This document shows positions 59,220 to 64,000 of a stretch of DNA of 64,000 bases, in pieces. Origin of the DNA: JAQVXR01 sp050945755 (lineage in GTDB: Bacteria; Bacillota; Dehalobacteriia; Dehalobacteriales; Dehalobacteriaceae). The first letter of the stretch is position 1; every line of letters starts with the position of its first letter. The notes under the pieces are model-generated. The model was not told where the DNA came from and did not search any database. It saw nothing but the letters and a program-made list of their open reading frames with translations. Location of the stretch: contig JBMNTN010000003.1 of NCBI GenBank assembly GCA_050945755.1, positions 5,889-69,888 on the forward strand. Direction: 5' to 3'. The position numbers and the translations under genes are program-made.

Positions 59220-60068
59220 TTAAATCGTATGTGCCGTCAAAACAAGATTCCATTTTCTTCGTAACGCCGAAGCTGCTTGAAAACTCTTCTCCTCAGTTTC
59301 GGCAAATCCAAGAACAGTGGGCCCGCTGCCCGACATCAAGGGGAATAAACCCATCTCCTTCAACTCGCTTTTTAGTTGAGCCAATTCCGGAAACATAAAT
59401 AGAGTAACATTCTCTAAAACGTTTAGTAAATTCTCCATGATCATTTTGCCATTGCCAATATTGATTGCTTTAATCATCGCAGAAATATCCGGGTGTCGGT
59501 CAATCTGAACTTTATCAACCTCCCGGTAAACCTTTGCTGTTGATACACCATATCCCGGATTAACTAAGCACAACCACATTCTAGGCAACGCCGGCAGAGG
59601 TGTCAAGATCTCTCCAATACCTTCCGCCAGCGCAGTTCCACCAAAAACACAGAAAGGTACGTCCGCCCCTAATTCTGCCCCGATTTTGGCTAGTTCGGAA
59701 TTCTTTAAATTAAGATTAAACAGCATATTTACTCCCTTAAGTACGGCTGCCGCATTGGTACTTCCTCCGGCCAGTCCGGCCGCTACAGGTATTTTTTTTT
59801 CAATATGTATACCTAACTCACCTGGAAGATTAAAACGGGCTTTCATCAAAAACCATGCTTTCATGGCTACATTATCTCTGTCTAAAGGAATACTTGCCAC
59901 ATTGGAAGTTACCTGGGATTTGTCCCAGGTTCTTTTCATAATCACATGATCTGCCAAACTAATCGACTGCATAATCATTTTTACATTATGATAACCATCC
60001 GGCCGTGTTCCTGTAACATCCAAGGCAAGGTTAATCTTGGCAGGTGCCATTAATTCAACTTCCGCCAC
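59220..60068 (-). CDS. ispE: 4-diphosphocytidyl-2-C-methyl-D-erythritol kinase
   Basis: GHMP kinase of the MEP isoprenoid pathway. The protein has 282 residues. Motifs are MAPAKINLALDVTGTRPDGYHNVKMIMQSISL at 7-38, the phosphate-binding loop PVAAGLAGGSTNAAAVLKG near 88-106, GADVPFCVFGGTALAEGIGE near 135-154 and LMSGSGPTVLGFAE near 250. ispE lies just upstream of purR in B. subtilis; here the corA-linked block separates them. Confidence 0.96.
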   Translation of the reverse strand: MAEVELMAPAKINLALDVTGTRPDGYHNVKMIMQSISLADHVIMKRTWDKSQVTSNVASIPLDRDNVAMKAWFLMKARFNLPGELGIHIEKKIPVAAGLAGGSTNAAAVLKGVNMLFNLNLKNSELAKIGAELGADVPFCVFGGTALAEGIGEILTPLPALPRMWLCLVNPGYGVSTAKVYREVDKVQIDRHPDISAMIKAINIGNGKMIMENLLNVLENVTLFMFPELAQLKSELKEMGLFPLMSGSGPTVLGFAETEEKSFQAASALRRKWNLVLTAHTI

Positions 60069-60134
60069 GTTAATTGCCTCCTCTCATATTAAGGGAGTTC
60101 CTCGAAAATTTCTGTTAGGTCTTGAAGTACCATA

Positions 60135-60917
60135 CTAACTACACGGCACCTGATTAATTGAAAATGATGCAATTAATTCTTTTATCTCGGCCACCTTACT
60201 CTCCGCTGCCCTCTCGCCCATTTTAAGGCAATCAACACATTTGGAAAAGTCTAACTGGCCAACCGGTTCGATAATTGGGTAAATTACCATATCTGCACAT
60301 GACTTAAAACGTCTTCGGGACATCAACTCCCAAGAACGTAAAACTACTTCAAATACATTTACCGGTTCTTTATTGTCAGCAGCCTCTAGGTCAACAGCCA
60401 GCACCAAATCCGCTCCCATATTTTTGACAACATCATCTGGACAGTGATTCAGTACACAACCATCCACAAGTATTTTCCCATCTTTTTTTATCGGAGTAAA
60501 TATTCCCGGTATGGCTACACTGGCGCGAACAGCCTCAGCAATATTTCCTCGGTCAAATTCTACCGTTTCTCTTTTGATCAAATCTGTCGCAATAATCCTT
60601 AAGTCAATATCGGCATCTTCAATATTTTTATTTTTTGTAAGAAGGCGCACTGTTTCAACCAAATTATTACCATCAACAAAACCGGTTCGGTGCAAACTAA
60701 CATTCATTAATTTCTTCAGATTCAGTGATAACAATACCTGTTCTACTATGTCCAAGTCAGCTCCAACAGCAGCTAAAGAAGCGGCAATGGAACCTGCAGA
60801 AGAACCGGCAACCATATGAATGGGAATACCATGTTTTTTTAAAACTTTTAATACTCCCAGGTGGGCAAATCCCCGAATTCCACCCCCACCCAGAGCAACA
60901 CCTATTTTGGGTGCCAT
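60135..60917 (-). CDS. Patatin-like phospholipase family protein
   Basis: A 260-residue serine hydrolase of the bacterial patatin/RssA-like type. The oxyanion motif is GGGGIRGFAHLGVLKVL (10-26), the nucleophile is in AGSSAGSIAASL (38-49), and the dyad Asp is in LVDGCVLNHCP near 150. It has a lipase-like C-terminal region with a Cys pair (FSKCVDCLKMG). The substrate is a lipid ester, unidentified. It sits between ispE and an unknown gene on the same strand. Confidence 0.88.
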   Translation of the reverse strand: MAPKIGVALGGGGIRGFAHLGVLKVLKKHGIPIHMVAGSSAGSIAASLAAVGADLDIVEQVLLSLNLKKLMNVSLHRTGFVDGNNLVETVRLLTKNKNIEDADIDLRIIATDLIKRETVEFDRGNIAEAVRASVAIPGIFTPIKKDGKILVDGCVLNHCPDDVVKNMGADLVLAVDLEAADNKEPVNVFEVVLRSWELMSRRRFKSCADMVIYPIIEPVGQLDFSKCVDCLKMGERAAESKVAEIKELIASFSINQVPCS

Positions 60918-60991
60918 AAATATCCCTTCGTTTATCAGACATATTAAAAATCATTTCCCAAATCTCAAGTCAATTAATACATATGGCTAAA

Positions 60992-61438
60992 TTAGAGCTT
61001 ATAGCCTAAATTGTTATAGTCTCTGTACTTATCAATCAATTGAATTTGGTAATTGGATTGTTCACCCTGGAGAATAAATGCTTTTAATTCCTGCTTAAGC
61101 ACTTCAAAATCTTCTTCTAAAGCTAAGGCCAGCTGAATACCGCCTAACCGATGAAAGGTAAAATAAGGAAGTTCCCCTGTTGGAATTATCATCATTGTTT
61201 CCCCACGGACTACACTGTCAAAGTTTCGCTCAAGCGCTTTGGGCAAAAACTTAACCAGGGAATCAAGCTCAATGGCATCTGTCATGCCTAACGGTAAAGC
61301 AATGCGTACACTTGGCTTATTTTCAATCAAAACAGTATAGTTTAAAATCATCGCCTGAAACTTTTCACCAATAATAATTTCGCCGCCTAAACCATGATCT
61401 GCATGAAGTTTTGTCTCAAACCCCTTCCCCTTTGCCAT
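60992..61438 (-). CDS. Conserved-looking protein of unknown function
   Basis: A 148-residue soluble protein, predicted alpha/beta. No family recognised. It has a small-residue start (AKGKGFETKLHADHGLGGEIII), a hydrophobic strand ILNYTVLIENKPSVRIALPLG and a C-terminal helical part ending YRDYNNLGYKL. The start follows AAGGAGG, so translation is credible. It lies 33 bp upstream of dapF's stop in the dapF direction, between dapF and the patatin-like gene. Confidence 0.7.
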   Translation of the reverse strand: MAKGKGFETKLHADHGLGGEIIIGEKFQAMILNYTVLIENKPSVRIALPLGMTDAIELDSLVKFLPKALERNFDSVVRGETMMIIPTGELPYFTFHRLGGIQLALALEEDFEVLKQELKAFILQGEQSNYQIQLIDKYRDYNNLGYKL

Positions 61439-61471
61439 GCCAATTACCTCCTTATAATAACCTCTTAATTA

Positions 61472-62308
61472 TTAATAGCCGATATACCTTCCTTCAAATA
61501 CTTCTTCAGCAGGCCCCGTCATAAAGACATGGTTGTTATTTGCCCACTCAAGGTGCAAATCGCCCCCGGTTAAATGTACTATAATTTCCCGCCTGGTTTT
61601 TCCGTTTAAGACACAAGCGACTACTGTTGCACAAGCTCCGGTACCACAGGCAAGGGTTTCTCCCACACCACGCTCCCAGACTCTCATTTTAACTTCGTTC
61701 TCATTTAAAACTTGAATAAATTCAACATTCGTCTTAAGCGGAAACAAGTTATGTGTTTCTAATTTGGGGCCTAATGTTTTAACCGGAGCATGAAAAATGT
61801 CTTCCACAAATAATAAACAGTGGGGATTACCCATGGAAACCGCTGTAATATATAGCTTTTCTCCCTCCATTATCAGTTGTTCCGAAACAAATTGTTTGTT
61901 TTTGCTTATTACCGGGATGTCTGCAGGCTCTAGCCGCGGCTCTCCCATATCAACTCTGATTCCGGAAATACTGCCATCTCTAAAGATTACTTCCGGTCCA
62001 ATTATTCCTGCAAGTGTTTCTACAGTGGCATCTTTGCCCTTAATCAAACCATGGGTATAGGCAAATTTGGCCACGCACCTAATAGCATTACCGCACATTT
62101 CAGGTTCTGTTCCATCAGCGTTAAAAATTCTCATACGAAGGTCTGCTGAATCCGATGGAAGAACTACCACCAGTCCATCGGCCCCCACTCCAAATTGCCG
62201 ATGACAAATCTTTTGCGCCAATATGGATAAATCCTCCGGAATAACTTGTTGGAAACCGTTAACAATCACAAAATCATTGCCAAGGCCATGCATTTTAATA
62301 AATTTCAT
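61472..62308 (-). CDS. dapF: Diaminopimelate epimerase
   Basis: Converts LL- to meso-diaminopimelate for lysine and peptidoglycan. The protein has 278 residues. Both catalytic Cys motifs are present: EMCGNAIRCVAKFA (near 76) and ACGTGACATVVACVL (near 221). The start MKFIKMHGLGNDFVIV is the family start. ATG 62308 follows GGGGGTG, which discards a 42-codon upstream extension. Confidence 0.96.
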   Translation of the reverse strand: MKFIKMHGLGNDFVIVNGFQQVIPEDLSILAQKICHRQFGVGADGLVVVLPSDSADLRMRIFNADGTEPEMCGNAIRCVAKFAYTHGLIKGKDATVETLAGIIGPEVIFRDGSISGIRVDMGEPRLEPADIPVISKNKQFVSEQLIMEGEKLYITAVSMGNPHCLLFVEDIFHAPVKTLGPKLETHNLFPLKTNVEFIQVLNENEVKMRVWERGVGETLACGTGACATVVACVLNGKTRREIIVHLTGGDLHLEWANNNHVFMTGPAEEVFEGRYIGY

Positions 62309-62418
62309 AGATGCACCCCCAGAGGGAATACCATTTTGAGATAAAATCCCAATATTTTTATTACTATGATAGCATAACCTAAAACCCTTATTCAACAACA
62401 AGAAACCTAAAGAAATCA

Positions 62419-62444
62419 TAAAAAGACGCCACAAAGGCGTCTTT
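62419..62444 (-). terminator. Terminator upstream of dapF
   Basis: Minus-strand stem AAAGACGCC/GGCGTCTTT with a five-base loop and T residues, just after the stop of the 180-residue protein gene. Confidence 0.85.
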
Positions 62445-62447
62445 TAC

Positions 62448-62990
62448 TTATCCATTTTGTTTCTCCAATTCCCGGAGTGTTTCCCGATAAATGTTAGCCT
62501 CCCAGTTTTTTGTTTCTTCCATAATTTTGTCAAGCACCCGGGATGCCTGCTGTAAGAATTCCACATCCCGATCCAAATAAAAAATTTGGCCTTTACTTAA
62601 TTGAAAAAATGGAACTGCTCCTTCATAAAGAGGGGTAATCCCCTGTCTCCTAATAAATTCCGGAAATTTAGTTAGCCTGCTTTCGATAGGATTTCCTTTA
62701 AATAATTCCTCCGTTGCCGGGGATATAATCACCAGCAATCCTAAGGCAGGAGTATTGTCTTTCCCAACCAGTCCCCGTTGCAGCATCCATACCAAATAAT
62801 CACCATCTTGGTCTATCCTGCTTAGGTCTTCCAATCCGTTCAGCGCTTGTTCTAAAACAAATTTTTCAGCTTCTTTACCCAGGCGAGCTTCCAGTTGGTG
62901 AAAATCCATTTGGTAGCTAAAACCATTTACTCTTAAATCAACTTCTCCCAATTTTGCCGCTAATTTCCTGGGATAGTTTTTTTCAGCCAT
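62448..62990 (-). CDS. Uncharacterised protein
   Basis: A 180-residue charged, mostly helical protein. No family recognised. It starts MAEKNYPRKLAAKLGEVDLRV and has DGDYLVWMLQRGLVGKDNTPALGLLVIISPATEEL near 80-115 and a C-terminal coiled segment. No membrane helix. It lies alone between two terminators, downstream of the LipB-like gene. GGAGAGTG upstream supports the ATG at 62990. Confidence 0.65.
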   Translation of the reverse strand: MAEKNYPRKLAAKLGEVDLRVNGFSYQMDFHQLEARLGKEAEKFVLEQALNGLEDLSRIDQDGDYLVWMLQRGLVGKDNTPALGLLVIISPATEELFKGNPIESRLTKFPEFIRRQGITPLYEGAVPFFQLSKGQIFYLDRDVEFLQQASRVLDKIMEETKNWEANIYRETLRELEKQNG

Positions 62991-63109
62991 CACTCTCCAC
63001 CCCTTTTATGGGAATTTACCCTCCTAGAATGTAATACCATTAAAGTTATTTCCTGTCAAGACAAACACCTGAGGAAGCTTCCTTATTCTATTAGGAATTT
63101 TTATTCCTT

Positions 63110-63146
63110 AAAAAAAACAGACCCATCTAAACTTGTTAAATGGGTC
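63110..63146 (-). terminator. Terminator of the LipB-like gene
   Basis: Minus-strand stem GACCCAT/ATGGGTC with a 13-base loop, followed by TG and eight T residues. Confidence 0.85.
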
Positions 63147-63176
63147 AAAGGGCTAAAAAGCCATTAGCCGCTAAAT

Positions 63177-63836
63177 TTATGAAGAAACACCTTCAGCTTT
63201 TAAACTAAATTCATTTTGAAATAAATCAACAAACTGAATTTTAAGTACTTTTGTGTCAACTTTTTTCTTCAATAAATGATACATAGAAGTTACTTGAGGG
63301 GCTTCCCCTGCACCGGATTGCAGCATACGGAACAATGAAAGCCTGGGGTTAATATTTAATGAAACACTATGACGGGTAACCTGTTGGCAGACTTCAATAC
63401 CCATCGATGCTATCTGGTGATCCCCCACCCATACTCCATCCTTGCCGGGTTGCTGCTCTGCTTTAATTCCATATTTATAAAGAAGGCGAATAATCACCTC
63501 TTCAACTTTGCTTTTAAACTTTTCGACATGAATACCATGCCGGTTAAGATGTACAATAGGGTAAATAACTAACTGCCCGGGTCCCCGATAAGCTGAAGAA
63601 CCTTCCCAATCTACTTCATATACCGGAATTTCTTCCCGCCTATTTAATGCAGATGGAATCATCACTTCTTTAACATTACCTGCGTTCCCGACTATAATCA
63701 CATGTGGATGTTCCACAAAAATAATCGTATCAGAAATGTCATTTGCCACCCGCTGCAACCACATCCGATAATTCAGTTTATAAAAATCACTGAATTCCTT
63801 TCTTCCTAAATTAATTACACGTAAGTTTCCATTCAT
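63177..63836 (-). CDS. LipB-like protein lacking the catalytic Lys/Cys pair
   Basis: A 219-residue protein of the BPL/LPL (LipB) fold. It aligns along its length with octanoyltransferases: FVEHPHVIIVGNAGNVKE, AYRGPGQLVIYPIVHL, GVWVGDHQIASMGIEV and SVSLNINPRLSLF. However, the usual HGPGQ reads RGPGQ, and the catalytic Lys of KIxxxGV is Gln141. The catalytic Cys of PCG is Ser174 in LQSGAG. Octanoyl transfer by the known Lys/Cys mechanism is therefore not expected. ATG 63836 follows GGGTG. No lipA or gcv gene is in the window. Confidence 0.75.
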   Translation of the reverse strand: MNGNLRVINLGRKEFSDFYKLNYRMWLQRVANDISDTIIFVEHPHVIIVGNAGNVKEVMIPSALNRREEIPVYEVDWEGSSAYRGPGQLVIYPIVHLNRHGIHVEKFKSKVEEVIIRLLYKYGIKAEQQPGKDGVWVGDHQIASMGIEVCQQVTRHSVSLNINPRLSLFRMLQSGAGEAPQVTSMYHLLKKKVDTKVLKIQFVDLFQNEFSLKAEGVSS

Positions 63837-64000
63837 CTTTAGCACCCTTTCCGCAAAATAAGCTTCAATTTATATTATGTTTTTTCTTAAATTTTTTCAT
63901 CCAATACTAATTTTTATAATCTACCAATTTTAATTTAAGAAACACCTTCCCTAAGTTTTTTAAACCGAAGTGCTTCTATATTAAATATGAGCTGCATAAC

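Noticed and set aside
61472..62434. 42-codon longer dapF
   Set aside because: The family start (MKFIKMHGLGNDF) and a ribosome site fit ATG 62308.
1..64000. Insertion sequences, prophage, integrases or CRISPR arrays
   Set aside because: No transposase, recombinase, Cas protein or regular direct repeats were seen.

Overview
The window is chromosomal DNA from an endospore-forming, low- to mid-GC Firmicute of the class Clostridia. A Peptococcaceae-like lineage is my inference from gene content, not a proven assignment. The evidence is a dense set of sporulation genes (spoIIE, spoIID, yabP, yabQ, spoVT, spoVG, CotS-type coat genes and a SPOCS/LysM-like coat protein) together with monoderm housekeeping genes. 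Read along the minus strand, from high to low coordinates, the order purR - spoVG - glmU - prs - pth - mfd - spoVT - mazG - rqcP - yabP - yabQ - divIC - S1 protein - tRNA-Met - tRNA-Glu - spoIIE - tilS - ftsH - coaX - folP/folB/folK - dusB follows the origin-proximal gene order known from Bacillus subtilis. Some B. subtilis members are missing (ctc, yabJ, hprT) and several blocks have been inserted. No insertion sequence, prophage or CRISPR array is visible.

Layout. 1-12.7 kb is a cofactor block: dusB (cut by the window edge), coaX, azlCD, bioY and birA (each with a BirA operator), a cadC/cadA metal-efflux pair, a membrane-anchored D-aminoacylase, panC-panD and folP-folB-folK. 12.2-15.2 kb holds an HD protein, a PTS-EIIC-like membrane protein behind a complex 5' leader, the NAD repressor gene niaR and an FlK-like thioesterase gene. 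15.4-22.4 kb holds ndk, ftsH, tilS, spoIIE and two tRNAs. 22.5-39.1 kb is an insertion relative to the B. subtilis order. It carries six CotS-family kinase-like genes (one fused to a GH18-like domain, two lacking catalytic residues, one apparently frameshifted), two CotSA-like glycosyltransferases, a SPOCS/LysM-like coat protein, and the phosphomannomutase/phosphoglucomutase and mannose-1-phosphate guanylyltransferase genes that could make GDP-mannose. 39.3-56.0 kb returns to the conserved housekeeping and sporulation block. 56.2-57.5 kb is a plus-strand magnesium unit: an M-box riboswitch, a terminator, a 29-codon small ORF and a CorA transporter gene. 57.6-63.8 kb holds a nucleotidyltransferase, a GntR regulator, ispE, a patatin-like protein, dapF, two unrecognised proteins and a LipB-like protein without the catalytic Lys/Cys pair.

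Regulation that can be read directly. Consensus-like sigma-A promoters precede cadC, ftsH, birA, bioY and the EIIC-like gene. spoIIE has a promoter with a 21-bp spacer and Spo0A-box-like sites upstream. spoVG has a sigma-H-like promoter, spoVT a sigma-G-like promoter and the LysM coat gene a sigma-E-like promoter. Most transcription units end in clear stem-loop/T-run terminators. All functional assignments come from reading motifs and recalled family resemblance. No database search was run.
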